NCBI GenBank assembly: GCA_031260965.1
Contig: JAISKK010000054.1
Location: 1 to 59,237 of the forward strand
From: Desulfovibrio sp.
GTDB lineage: Bacteria; Desulfobacterota; Desulfovibrionia; Desulfovibrionales; Desulfovibrionaceae
Direction of reading: 5' to 3'
DNA: 59,237 bases
Shown here one piece after another: positions 19,349 through 29,661 of the stretch. The position numbers and the translations under genes are program-made. Every line of letters begins with the position of its first letter. Position 1 is the first letter of the stretch. The notes under the pieces were generated by a model. It made no database searches and was not told where the DNA came from. It saw only the letters and a list, made by a program, of their open reading frames with translations.

Positions 19349-21883
19349 ATGGCTATATCGTTGCGAATTTCTACTCCCATGGAGATGCCCCTCATGCCCC
19401 TGCGTGAGGTGGTCATGTTCCCGAGGGCGGTGTCCCCGCTTTTCGTCGGGCGCGAAGGCTCCATAAAGGCCATAAAGAGCGCCATAGAACAGTATAACAG
19501 GCAGATATTCCTTGTTGCCCAGCGCGATTCTTCCGTTGCCAGACCGGAGGAGAAGGATTTGTTCAAAGTCGGCACGGTCTGCCGTATCCTTCAGCTTCTG
19601 CCTTTGCCGGACGGCACGATCAAGGTGTTGGTCGAAGGCCTGCACCGGGCGCGCTGGCGTCCTTCCCAGACCTTTTTCGCTCCATCGGTCGGGGCCTTCG
19701 GCTCGGCCCCGAAGCCCTCGCGCCAGGATGTCCCTGACAGCCAGGCAGAGAAGGAAGTCGGGGACGATATCCAGGAAATTCTGCAACTTGTCCGGACCCT
19801 GCCCTTTGAGGAGGAAGAGGCCGCTTTGGGCCAGACGCGGGTGAGCGTCGAGATTATTCATGAGACCCTTGAGGAATACGGCAAGTTCAACAAAAAAATT
19901 ACAGCCGAAGTATTGTACGCCGCCACGGCCAACAAGAACCCGGGGATGCTCGCGGATGCAGTGGCCCCGCTTCTTAAAGCGGATTATTTGAAAAAGCAGG
20001 AACTCCTTGAAGAAGCGAAACAGGCCAGACGTCTGGATATGGTTTTTGAACTGTTGCAGCAGGAAGTGGCGCACGCCGGTATGGATCAGCGCATTAAAGG
20101 CCGCGTCAAAAGCCAGATGGAGCGCAACAACCGCGATTATTATCTGAATGAGCAGATCAAGGCCATCAACAAGGAAATGGGCCGGGAGGATGACCCGGAG
20201 GCGGAACTGAAAGAACTGGAAACGCGCCTCGCGGAAAAAAATATGCCGGATGAATGCCGGGAAAAATCCATGCGCGAGTTCAAAAAGCTGCGCCACATCC
20301 CGCCCACGGCGGCGGAATACACAGTAGTCCGCAATTATGTGGACTGGATTCTGGATTTGCCCTGGAATGTCCTGAAAGAAGCGGAGATCGATCTGGAGAA
20401 GGCCAAGGCCACTCTGGACGCCGATCACTATGGACTGGAGAAGGCCAAGGAGCGCATCCTCGAATATCTGGCCGTGCAGAAACTGGTTAATAAACTCAAG
20501 GGCCCCATTCTCTGTCTGGTCGGACCTCCGGGGGTAGGCAAGACTTCTCTGGCCAAATCAGTGGCCTCTGCCACCGGGCGCGAGTTCGTGCGTCTTTCCC
20601 TGGGCGGGGTGCGCGACGAGGCGGAGATACGCGGACATCGCAGGACCTATGTGGGCGCCTTGCCCGGAAAAATTATCCAGTCCTTGAAACGGGTGAAGTT
20701 TAATAATCCCCTTTTCTGCCTGGACGAAATTGACAAATTGAGCGTGGATTTTCGCGGCGACCCTGCCTCGGCTTTGCTGGAGGTGCTGGACCCGGAGCAG
20801 AATCATGCCTTTGCGGATCATTACCTGGATATGGACTATGATCTTTCGCAAATCTTTTTCATCACCACGGCCAACTCCCTGCACACCATACCTCTGCCCC
20901 TGCAGGACCGTATGGAGATCATCAAGCTGCCCGGCTATCTGGAGACGGAAAAGCACAATATCGGCAAACATTTCCTGATGCCCAAACAGATTGAGGCGCA
21001 TGGACTGACTGCGGGTAATCTGCGCCTTTCCGACAACAGTTTGCTGGAAGTTATCCGCTCTTACACCAAAGAGGCGGGGGTACGCGGTCTGGAACGTGAG
21101 ATCGCCGGCATCTGCCGCAAGGCGGCCATGCAGATTGTGGAGTCCGGCGATTTGGGCAAACAGGTGGCCGTCACCTGCCAGAACCTCTCCCAGTTTCTGG
21201 GCGTGAAAAAGTTCCGTTACGGGGAACGCGAGGAAGAGGTGCGCATAGGCGTATGCACCGGTCTCGCCTATACTGAACTTGGCGGCGAGCTTCTACTCGT
21301 GGAAACCGCCCTCATGCCGGGGAGCGGGAAGGTGAGCACCACCGGAAAACTCGGGGACGTGATGCAGGAATCCGCTTCCGCCGCCCTGTCTTATGTGCGT
21401 TCCAGATCGGACTCCTTCGGGCTGCGTCCGGATTTTCACAAGGACATAGACATCCATATCCATGTGCCCGAAGGAGCTACACCCAAAGACGGGCCTTCGG
21501 CCGGAATCACCCTGACCGCCTCTCTGCTCTCCGCCCTGCTCGGGTTGCCCCTGCGTAACGATTTGGCCATGACCGGGGAGATAACCCTGCGCGGGCGTGT
21601 GCTGCCTATTGGCGGTCTGCGCGAGAAACTGCTGGCAGCGCACCGGGGGCTGATTTCCACAGTCATTCTGCCCAAGGATAACGAGAAGGATTTGAAGGAT
21701 GTTCCTGATGAGATTTTGAAAGGACTGAACCTGATATTGGTCAGCCATGTGGATGAGGTTTTGCCTCTGGCCCTGATCGCCGGGGTAGGGGAAATATACC
21801 CGGAAGGCCGCCGCGCCAGTCCATTGTACCTGTCCCTGCGCCACGGGACGGATTTGGACGGCCCCAGGGGAGCGGCGCATTAA
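19349..21883 (+). CDS. lon: endopeptidase La (Lon)
   Basis: [10 protein letters not shown] Walker [10 protein letters not shown] catalytic Ser motif; 844 aa. Confidence 0.97.
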   Translation: MAISLRISTPMEMPLMPLREVVMFPRAVSPLFVGREGSIKAIKSAIEQYNRQIFLVAQRDSSVARPEEKDLFKVGTVCRILQLLPLPDGTIKVLVEGLHRARWRPSQTFFAPSVGAFGSAPKPSRQDVPDSQAEKEVGDDIQEILQLVRTLPFEEEEAALGQTRVSVEIIHETLEEYGKFNKKITAEVLYAATANKNPGMLADAVAPLLKADYLKKQELLEEAKQARRLDMVFELLQQEVAHAGMDQRIKGRVKSQMERNNRDYYLNEQIKAINKEMGREDDPEAELKELETRLAEKNMPDECREKSMREFKKLRHIPPTAAEYTVVRNYVDWILDLPWNVLKEAEIDLEKAKATLDADHYGLEKAKERILEYLAVQKLVNKLKGPILCLVGPPGVGKTSLAKSVASATGREFVRLSLGGVRDEAEIRGHRRTYVGALPGKIIQSLKRVKFNNPLFCLDEIDKLSVDFRGDPASALLEVLDPEQNHAFADHYLDMDYDLSQIFFITTANSLHTIPLPLQDRMEIIKLPGYLETEKHNIGKHFLMPKQIEAHGLTAGNLRLSDNSLLEVIRSYTKEAGVRGLEREIAGICRKAAMQIVESGDLGKQVAVTCQNLSQFLGVKKFRYGEREEEVRIGVCTGLAYTELGGELLLVETALMPGSGKVSTTGKLGDVMQESASAALSYVRSRSDSFGLRPDFHKDIDIHIHVPEGATPKDGPSAGITLTASLLSALLGLPLRNDLAMTGEITLRGRVLPIGGLREKLLAAHRGLISTVILPKDNEKDLKDVPDEILKGLNLILVSHVDEVLPLALIAGVGEIYPEGRRASPLYLSLRHGTDLDGPRGAAH

Positions 21884-21884
21884 T

Positions 21885-24428
21885 TTGGCTATGGGCGCGG
21901 GTAAAAGAGAGATTTGCAGTCCTGAAGGAAAGGACATCCTGCGGACAAAGGATCAGACGGCAGGCGAGCCGGAGCATCGCGTCCAGCTTGCGCGCCGGGA
22001 CTTGATTGTTTTTGAACAGCGCCTGTGCGCGGCCATAGCCGCATTTTTTCCTTTTAAAAGCCACAGTCTGCATTTTCCGCGTAAGCTGGAAGGTCACTGC
22101 GCAAGCTGGATCGCTAAAGAAAAGAAGCTGCTTCTTCCCATCCCCGGTCCTGACGGCAGTCTGGGCATTTTTGTGGCCAGAGGGGTGGAAGCCAAGCCGC
22201 AGGGCCTATTGTCCCACTGGCCGGGTCTTGGCGCCCTGATCGCGGATAATCTTTTGCTTTACAAACGTAGCCTCTGTGATCCGATCACCGGTCTTTTCAC
22301 GCGTCATTATCTTCTGCGCGGCATGGAACGGGCTATTGCGGTCATGCGCGATCCTGTCGAAGCGGAGGTTTTTTTAAACGGTGAAGGCGCGCGCGGGATG
22401 AGCCTGGCCTGTCTGGTCGTGCGTCTTGCGGATTTGCGTGATGTGGCCCGCGAGTTTGGCTATAGGTTCACGGACGATTTGATGCGCGTCCTGGCCGACG
22501 CCCTGCTTGAGGTTTGCCCGCGTCAGGCCCTGGCGGCCAGGACGGGGGACGCGGAATTCGCCCTCTATTTTCCGGCGGCAAGTCCTTCCGCCTGTCGGGA
22601 TCTGGGCGCGGGGATCGTCGCGGCTCTGGGCAAGGTTTATCTGCCGCATCCCCTGTGCCGCGAACGGATCGGAGTAAACGCTCTGGTCGGCTACAGTCTT
22701 TATCCCCTGGATTTGAGCGGTGACATTTTCGCGCGGCCCGCAGCCGAGCAGGCGCGGATCATGCTGCGCAAAGCGCGGCTGGCAGCCGCCCTGGCCGCTG
22801 AACATTTGCCCGGTCATCCCGGTCGCGTGGATCCGGCTGGAGTGATGGGTTTCGGGCGTATTTTGATTGAAGGCGGGCGGGTGCTGGAAAAACTGCCCAT
22901 GTCACGGGTTCTGGTCAGTCTGGGCGCTAACGCCAATGCCCGTGAAGGGCGGCGTTTTTCCGTATGGTCAACGCGCTTTCCCGGCGGGGAAGGAGCATCG
23001 GGTCAAGCCCCTTCGCCGCTTTATAAAGGCGAAATTGTACTCATGGAAGTTTATGGCGACATGAGCCAGGCGGAAGTCATCCATCTTGGAGAGCCGACCT
23101 GGGACATTGAGGCCGGAGATCTGCTGCTCCTTCTGCCCGAAGATCAAGGCAGCAACGCCGGCGCAAGCGGCGTCTTTCGCCCGGACCCGGACACAGGGCT
23201 GTTGCGTCACGGAGATTTTCTGGCCCGCTGGGCGGAAGAGCGGGAGAAGGCGGCGTCCTTTTCCATAGTCCTGCTGCGTATTGTCCCGCAAAAAAAACCG
23301 GATTTTCCTGCAGCGGACGATTTTTTGTCCGCCCGGCTTAATGCGGAAGATGCGGAAAAATATGCGGAAGCCTTTCCGGATCGGGTGGATGGGACACTTG
23401 CCCTGCATCCGGCGCAGTTCATGGCCGGTGCCGCGCGGATCTGCCGCGCAGGGTTTGGACCCAAGTCCCTGGGCGGGCGCTACGGTTTGAACAGCCTTAT
23501 TTTTTATTGTCCGCACGAGGATCAGGAGGGTGCGGCCATAGTGGCCGAAGTTTGCAAAAACCTTGCTGTGGAAATGGAGAAAAGCCTCGATTTGGATGCG
23601 GCCTTCGGCATAGCCCCCCATCCCTATCTGGATTTCCGCAAGGCCCACGCCCTGGAAAACAGCCGCAAGGCTCTGGAGTATGCGCTGCTTTTGCCGGCGC
23701 CCCATGTGGGTCTTCTGGATTCGCTGGCCTTGAACATCAGCGCTGATAAAAATTTCAGCCGCGGCGACATCTTCGCGGCTGTCCGGGAATATCAGGCGGC
23801 TCTGCTCGCGGACGACAAAAACAGTCTGGCTTGGAATTCGCTCGGCATCTGTCTTGCCGGACTCTCGCGCCACGCCGAGGCCGAGGAGCATTTCACCCGC
23901 GCTCTGGAATGTAACCCGGACTATGCCATGGCCCATTACAACCTCGGCTACATGCACCAGTCCAGGGGACGGGACGAGCCGGCCGGCCACTGCTACAACG
24001 CCTGTCTGGACAAGGATCCGGCCAACGCCTTCGCCCTGATCCGTCTGGGACAGCTTGCCGAAACGGCGGGCCGAAAGGACGAGGCGCGGGTCTTTTACGA
24101 GCGGGCCGCGCAGTTGCCGGGGGGAGAGGGTCTTACCTACAGGCATTTCGCCCGGCTCTCTCTTGGCGAGGGGAAAGAGGACGAAGCGCGCGAGCATCTG
24201 CATGAAGCCCTTCTCTCCGATCCGCAGGATGCCCCGGCCATGGCCCTTCTGGCCCGCATTTATCTGGACGCGGGCGAAGACCCGGATATGGCGGCAGGTT
24301 TTGCGCGCCAGAGTGTTTCTCTACGCCCGGATCTCAAAAGCGGCTGGTTGCAATTGGCCAGGGCCTTGGAAGCCGTTGGCAGAGAAGTGGAAGCCAGAGA
24401 GGCGCGTCTCAAGGCGGGAGAAGCCTGA
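21885..24428 (+). CDS. protein with two degenerate GGDEF-like regions and C-terminal TPR repeats
   Basis: DPITGLFTRHYL...RTGDAEFALYFP (degenerate GGDEF); second cyclase-like stretch RYGLNSLIFYCP...AAFGIAPHP; TPR repeats (AWNSLGICLAGLSRHAEAEEHFTRALECNPDYAMAHYNLGYMH...). TTG 21885 or ATG 21891 start. Confidence 0.75.
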   Translation: MAMGAGKREICSPEGKDILRTKDQTAGEPEHRVQLARRDLIVFEQRLCAAIAAFFPFKSHSLHFPRKLEGHCASWIAKEKKLLLPIPGPDGSLGIFVARGVEAKPQGLLSHWPGLGALIADNLLLYKRSLCDPITGLFTRHYLLRGMERAIAVMRDPVEAEVFLNGEGARGMSLACLVVRLADLRDVAREFGYRFTDDLMRVLADALLEVCPRQALAARTGDAEFALYFPAASPSACRDLGAGIVAALGKVYLPHPLCRERIGVNALVGYSLYPLDLSGDIFARPAAEQARIMLRKARLAAALAAEHLPGHPGRVDPAGVMGFGRILIEGGRVLEKLPMSRVLVSLGANANAREGRRFSVWSTRFPGGEGASGQAPSPLYKGEIVLMEVYGDMSQAEVIHLGEPTWDIEAGDLLLLLPEDQGSNAGASGVFRPDPDTGLLRHGDFLARWAEEREKAASFSIVLLRIVPQKKPDFPAADDFLSARLNAEDAEKYAEAFPDRVDGTLALHPAQFMAGAARICRAGFGPKSLGGRYGLNSLIFYCPHEDQEGAAIVAEVCKNLAVEMEKSLDLDAAFGIAPHPYLDFRKAHALENSRKALEYALLLPAPHVGLLDSLALNISADKNFSRGDIFAAVREYQAALLADDKNSLAWNSLGICLAGLSRHAEAEEHFTRALECNPDYAMAHYNLGYMHQSRGRDEPAGHCYNACLDKDPANAFALIRLGQLAETAGRKDEARVFYERAAQLPGGEGLTYRHFARLSLGEGKEDEAREHLHEALLSDPQDAPAMALLARIYLDAGEDPDMAAGFARQSVSLRPDLKSGWLQLARALEAVGREVEAREARLKAGEA

Positions 24429-24746
24429 AGCAGCTTGAGCTGGCGGATCTTTTTCAAACATCCAAGCTAAGTTTACCACATCTCGTCTACTTTGCCTGTA
24501 TTTATTCCTCATTCTGCATAGGGCTGTCAAACAGACCCAATCGCTCCAAACTACCGCTGCATATTCAGCCACAGTTCCGGTTTTTCGGGAGATTTTTATG
24601 GAAAAGCCTGTTTGCGCAAGGGGAGCTTGTACCTCCGGCATTTTACGGATATACCTCCATATGTTATGTATGGAATTCGTCCCCCGTAAGGGCTTGTATA
24701 CAGACCTGCACACACAAAGGTAGACCCTACAGGAATACTGGATAGG

Positions 24747-25070
24747 ATGAGAATGAAACCGAAAGTTGCTTTTTTATTATTGGCTGGAGCGGTTTTAATG
24801 GCCTTGTTGGGGCTGTTCGCAGTTGGCCAGGGGGAAGGGGACAGGACAGATCATGAGTATGCGGGAAGGGCTGACGAAGTAAGCCTTGCGTTTGCTCAGT
24901 CCCGTGGTCTGGACCATGAGGCGATGCTTGCGAAAGACAAAAGGGATGCCGCAAACAAGATTGCCGGCAAAGAGAAGACGCAGGCTATTGTCTATGCCCT
25001 CGCAGGGGTGATGTTTGCAGGAGGCTTATATTTAATTTTGCTTGGGCGGGAAAAAGACAGGATCGCTTGA
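24747..25070 (+). CDS. small membrane-anchored hypothetical protein
   Basis: 107 aa, two hydrophobic segments, AGGA-like RBS upstream. Confidence 0.5.
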   Translation: MRMKPKVAFLLLAGAVLMALLGLFAVGQGEGDRTDHEYAGRADEVSLAFAQSRGLDHEAMLAKDKRDAANKIAGKEKTQAIVYALAGVMFAGGLYLILLGREKDRIA

Positions 25071-25501
25071 CATTCCTCTGAACGACATAATTTATACAGA
25101 TGCAAAGGGCTGTTTTGGGGCTAAGTCTTTTACCGCCGGCGCACGGGCCAGGCGTTGCCATTTATGCCCGCTTGGGCTATTCTTTTTATGGAAATTACCG
25201 GCTCCCAAGGCTTGGTAAGAAAAGTTACGCGCCGAATGCTTCCAGGCTCATGATCCCGAACGCTTCCTACAGTTTTTGAAAGATATTGGAACAACCACTT
25301 CATCATTATGACCACCGCTATGCCCAAAATTTACATGAATTTTTTACCCTCAATCGGCGTGCGGCGAATCCTCAGGCAGGGGTATCCAATGCGTCCGGTT
25401 CAAGACGGCGTTGCGGACAAAGCTGAAGCGTCACGGCTCCGCTTCCATTTTCAACAGTAATATTTTTCATAGAATATAAAAAAATCAAGGAGATATCCAT
25501 T

Positions 25502-26524
25502 ATGTCCGCATACAGGGATTTGCTTGACAGGTTGCGGGCCGTCCCGAAAAAATGGCTGGTTACCGGCGCGGCCGGTTTTATAGGGTCCAATCTGGTCGAA
25601 ACACTTTTACAGAACGGGCAGACGGTTACGGGTCTGGATAATTTTTCCACCGGCTACCAGAAAAATATAGATATGGCCCTGGCAGCCGCTGGGGCTGGGG
25701 CGAAGAATTTCAGCTTCACACGCGGCGACATTCGGGATTTGGACACCTGCCGCGCGCTTTGCGCGGGGGTTGATTATGTCCTGCATCAGGCGGCTTTGGG
25801 TTCTGTGCCGCGTTCTATCGATGATCCGGCGGCGAGCAACGCGAGCAATGTGGACGGGTTCCTGAACATGCTTTTGGCCGCACGCGATGCCGGAGTGAAA
25901 AATTTTGTCTATGCTTCTTCCAGTTCCATTTACGGGGACGAGCTCACCTTGCCCAATGTTGAGGACCGCATCGGCAAGGAGCTTTCTCCCTATGCGGTGA
26001 CCAAGCACGTCAACGAACTCTACGCTGGCGTTTTTGCCACAGCTTACGGTTTCAGCAGCATCGGTCTGCGCTATTTCAATGTCTTCGGGCAGCGCCAGGA
26101 CCCGCACGGAGCCTATCTCAGCGTCATTCCCCTATGGTTCGCCGGTCTGTTGAAGGGTGAAACGCTTTATATAAATGGGGATGGGGAGACCAGCCGCGAT
26201 TTCTGTTTTATAGACAACTGTGTGCAGGCCAATATCCTGGCCGCGTGCAGCACTGACCCCAAGGCCCTGAATCAGGCTTACAATGTGTCTTTCGGGCAGC
26301 AGATAAGCCTGACTGATCTCTTTGCCCTGGTCCGGGACGAGGTTGCGCGGCATAAGCCGCAGGTGGCCAAGGCCGAAGCGGTGTACAGGGAATTCAGACC
26401 CGGCGATGTGCGTCATACCAGGGCGAATATCGGCAAGGCGCGCGAGCTTTTGGGTTTTTCTCCCGAATATGACGTGCGCGCCGGTCTGCACAAGGTCTGC
26501 CCCTGGTATGTGGCGAATGTATAG
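25502..26524 (+). CDS. NAD-dependent epimerase, WbpP/TviC (UDP-GlcNAc/GalNAc 4-epimerase) family
   Basis: [70 protein letters not shown]. Confidence 0.9.
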   Translation: MSAYRDLLDRLRAVPKKWLVTGAAGFIGSNLVETLLQNGQTVTGLDNFSTGYQKNIDMALAAAGAGAKNFSFTRGDIRDLDTCRALCAGVDYVLHQAALGSVPRSIDDPAASNASNVDGFLNMLLAARDAGVKNFVYASSSSIYGDELTLPNVEDRIGKELSPYAVTKHVNELYAGVFATAYGFSSIGLRYFNVFGQRQDPHGAYLSVIPLWFAGLLKGETLYINGDGETSRDFCFIDNCVQANILAACSTDPKALNQAYNVSFGQQISLTDLFALVRDEVARHKPQVAKAEAVYREFRPGDVRHTRANIGKARELLGFSPEYDVRAGLHKVCPWYVANV

Positions 26525-26525
26525 A

Positions 26526-26653
26526 TAGAGCGGATGAACATTGAAAATGTATATCTGTTCTGCAAGAGTTTGCCTGCAAAGCTTTGCCGCGAGATTGGAG
26601 CAGGCGGGCTTCTGTCTGCCGTAAGCGACAAGCTCAAGCGAAAAATGCTCTAG
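26526..26653 (+). repeat. dispersed palindromic repeat, copy B (full length)
   Basis: Starts TAGAGCGGATGAACATTGAAAA and ends AAAAATGCTCTAG; both internal hairpins present. Confidence 0.85.
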
Positions 26654-26656
26654 GCT

Positions 26657-27730
26657 ATGGAGAGCAGGTCTGGACCCGGGAACTCCGCCTCTGGCCCTCT
26701 GCCTCTGGGCCGGCAATTTCCCTGGCTCGCTCCATTGGCCGGTTATTCCGACCTTCCGTTCCGCCTGCTTTGCAGGGAACTGGGCGCTGCTGTCGCCTGC
26801 ACGGAGATGGTCAGCGCCAAGGGATTCATATATGGACTCAAAAATCGCTTCGCGGAGGAAGGAGCGGGGGCGGCGCTGTTGCGTACCTGCCCCAAAGACA
26901 CTCCTCTGGTAGTACAGCTTTTTGGGTCCGAGCCCGAATTTATAACCTCCGCCGTTGAAGAATTAAAAGGACGCGGCTATGCCTTTTTTGATCTCAATAT
27001 GGGTTGCCCTGTCCCCAAGGTAACAAGGAACGGAGCTGGGTCGGCTCTGTTGCGGGATACGGTTCTGGCAGCGAGAGTGGCCGGGGCGCTTTTCCGCGCC
27101 GCCGGAGAAGGACGGGCCGGCTGTAAACTGCGCCTCGGGCCGGATGCGGCCCATCCGGTTTATCTTGATCTGGGCCGGATGCTGGAGGCCGAAGGCGCGG
27201 CCTGGCTGACTCTGCACCCCAGATACGGCAAACAGGGTTTTTCCGGCAGCACGGACCCCCAGGCTCTGGAAATATTGGCCGGGGGAGTTAAGATTCCGGT
27301 GCTGGCCAGCGGAGATCTTTTCAGCGCCAGGGATGCAGTCCAATGCCTGAATTTGGGCGTCTCCGGGGTGATGTTCGGGCGGGGTGCTTTGGCCGATCCG
27401 TTTATTTTCCGTCGCTACTTGAACCTTATAAACAAAGGAGAAGAAGCCGGCGGGGAAGTTCCCGAAGGGGCTGCGGCGCGTCTGGCCCTGACCCGGCGTC
27501 ATGCGCAACTGGCGCAAAACCTGATGGGTGAGCGCCTGGACAGGGAGGGCGGTATAGCGCCCGCGCTGCTGAAGATGCGCAGCATTGCCCCGCGCTACCT
27601 GCGCAGCGTCCCCGGTATAAAACGCCTGCGCGCGGATTTGATCCGTTGTGTAAGCTGGGAAGAATTTTATGCCCTGCTGGATGATTTTTTCTCCGCCCCG
27701 AACCTGAGCGAGGGTGAAAAATGCGTGTGA
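26657..27730 (+). CDS. tRNA-dihydrouridine synthase family protein
   Basis: APLAGYSDLPFR, MNMGCPVPKVTRNGAGSALL, ASGDLFSARDAV, GVMFGRGALADPFIF. Confidence 0.93.
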   Translation: MESRSGPGNSASGPLPLGRQFPWLAPLAGYSDLPFRLLCRELGAAVACTEMVSAKGFIYGLKNRFAEEGAGAALLRTCPKDTPLVVQLFGSEPEFITSAVEELKGRGYAFFDLNMGCPVPKVTRNGAGSALLRDTVLAARVAGALFRAAGEGRAGCKLRLGPDAAHPVYLDLGRMLEAEGAAWLTLHPRYGKQGFSGSTDPQALEILAGGVKIPVLASGDLFSARDAVQCLNLGVSGVMFGRGALADPFIFRRYLNLINKGEEAGGEVPEGAAARLALTRRHAQLAQNLMGERLDREGGIAPALLKMRSIAPRYLRSVPGIKRLRADLIRCVSWEEFYALLDDFFSAPNLSEGEKCV

Positions 27731-28599
27731 TTCGCGCCAGATCCGCCGGCTTATGCCTTGGCGTCAGTCTGGCCCTCAAATGTCTGGATAAAGAACTGAA
27801 CTTACGCGGCCAGGGTCGTCTGATCACTCTGGGACCTATTATTCATAACCCTTTGCTCATGCGCCGCTACGCCGATGCCGGGGTTTTTTGCGATGTCTCC
27901 CCGCAGGACCTTGCTCCGGAGGATCGTCTGGTGATCCGCGCGCACGGGGTTCCGCGCACTTTGGAAGAAAGTTTGCGCCAAAGCGGGGCGCATGTCGTCG
28001 ATGCGACCTGTCCCAAAGTGAAAAAAGCCCAGCTTGCCATAGCGCGGGCACATGCCCGTGGACGCACGCTTCTGCTTTTCGGGGAAAAGGAGCATCCGGA
28101 AGTGAGCGGCCTTTTGAGCTATGCGGGTCCGGACGCTTTCGTTTTCGGAGAGCTTGAGGAATTGCGTAATTTTGACCTGGATGCCAAACGCGACTATTGT
28201 CTGGCCGCGCAGACGACCCAGGAAGAGGAGATTTTCCGGCAGGCCCTGGATTACCTGGAGGAGCGGTTGGGTCCGCGTATTGAGGCTCTGGACACCATCT
28301 GCGACGCCACCAAGGCCCGGCAGAGCGAAGTTTTGGAACTGTGTGACAAGGTTGAAGCAATGATCGTGGTGGGAGGCTTCAATAGCGGCAATACCAGACG
28401 GCTGGCCGAAGTGGCCCGTTCCGTCGGGCTTTTCGTCCTGCATGTGGAGCAGCCCTCGGATTTTGATCCGGATGCCCGGCAGAGACTGCGCGCCTTGCGC
28501 GGTCCGGTGGGGATCAGCGCCGGGGCCTCTACGCCCACAATGCAAATAGAAGCCGTGCAATATTTTTTGGAAGGTCTGCTCGGTGGCTCTCCCTGTTGA
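27721..28599 (+). CDS. ispH: 4-hydroxy-3-methylbut-2-enyl diphosphate reductase
   Basis: LGPIIHNPLL, IRAHGVPRT, VDATCPKVKKAQ, GEKEHPEV; Cys ligands conserved. Confidence 0.96.
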   Translation: MRVIRARSAGLCLGVSLALKCLDKELNLRGQGRLITLGPIIHNPLLMRRYADAGVFCDVSPQDLAPEDRLVIRAHGVPRTLEESLRQSGAHVVDATCPKVKKAQLAIARAHARGRTLLLFGEKEHPEVSGLLSYAGPDAFVFGELEELRNFDLDAKRDYCLAAQTTQEEEIFRQALDYLEERLGPRIEALDTICDATKARQSEVLELCDKVEAMIVVGGFNSGNTRRLAEVARSVGLFVLHVEQPSDFDPDARQRLRALRGPVGISAGASTPTMQIEAVQYFLEGLLGGSPC

Positions 28600-28689
28600 T
28601 AATAATTCTGTGGAGGGACGAAAAAACTTTGTATGCAAAATTTTAAAAATACTTTATGGTGGAACTGACACTTTTTACCGGAGCAGATA

Positions 28690-29658
28690 ATGAGTCAGAG
28701 TAATATATTGCTGGAAGCGGGCACAAACGAACTTGAGATCGTCGAGTTCCATCTGGATGAGACTGAACCGGACGGGGTCACTCCCTACAAGGGCTACTAC
28801 GGCGTCAATGTCGCCAAGGTGCTGGAGATAATCCGTCTGCCCAAGGTGACGGCGTTGCCGGAGGTCGGTGATAAATCCGTACTCGGCGCCTTTAATCTGC
28901 GGTCGCACATTATTCCTCTGGTAGACCTCTCTCTCTGGCTCGGCAAGCAGCGTGGCGTGGGAGCTGTGGATTCCAAGGTCATAGTGACGGAATTCAACAA
29001 TGTCACCACGGCCTTTCTGGTTTCGGGCGTGAACCGCATCCACCGCATAAGCTGGGAAGAAGTGGAGCCGCCCAATGCCTATGTATCCTCCTTGACCAAC
29101 AACACCATAACCGGTGTGGTCAAAATGGAGGGGCGCATTATTTTTCTTCTGGACCTTGAGCGTATCGTCGGCGCCCTCAATCCGCAATTGGCCCTGCGCC
29201 TGGACGAAGCTATCGACTGGAAGGCCGGCGCGCGCTACCGCGCCCTGGTGGCGGACGATTCCACAGTAATCCGGGAAATGCTGAAAGATTTGCTGAACCG
29301 CGCCAATTTTGAGGTCGAGGCGGTGAACAACGGGCGGGAAGCATGGCAGCGCCTGGAAGAAATAAAGAACAAGGGAATGGAGGAGGGCAAGCCCATCGAG
29401 AGCTATCTGCAGTGCATTGTCTCGGACATCGAAATGCCGCAGATGGACGGGCATAACCTGTGCAAACGCATCAAAGAGGACAATGTGCTGAGCAAACTGC
29501 CCGTGATCCTCTTTTCTTCGCTGATCACGGACAAGCTGCGACATAAAGGTCTGTCCGTCGGCGCTGACGATCAGATCTCCAAGCCTGAAGTCACCCATCT
29601 TGCCCAGCGGGCCTTGAGCCTGATTACGGAGCGCGGCTTCGGCTCCGTGGATTCTTAG
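28690..29658 (+). CDS. cheV: chemotaxis protein CheV (CheW domain plus receiver)
   Basis: CheW-like YYGVNVAKVLEIIR; receiver ALVADDSTVIREML...CIVSDIEMPQMDG. Confidence 0.93.
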   Translation: MSQSNILLEAGTNELEIVEFHLDETEPDGVTPYKGYYGVNVAKVLEIIRLPKVTALPEVGDKSVLGAFNLRSHIIPLVDLSLWLGKQRGVGAVDSKVIVTEFNNVTTAFLVSGVNRIHRISWEEVEPPNAYVSSLTNNTITGVVKMEGRIIFLLDLERIVGALNPQLALRLDEAIDWKAGARYRALVADDSTVIREMLKDLLNRANFEVEAVNNGREAWQRLEEIKNKGMEEGKPIESYLQCIVSDIEMPQMDGHNLCKRIKEDNVLSKLPVILFSSLITDKLRHKGLSVGADDQISKPEVTHLAQRALSLITERGFGSVDS

Positions 29659-29661
29659 GTT

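Noticed and set aside
26132-26716. ORFs ending or containing [12 protein letters not shown] (also 19246-19575)
   Set aside because: The shared peptide is translation of the dispersed DNA repeat, not a protein family.
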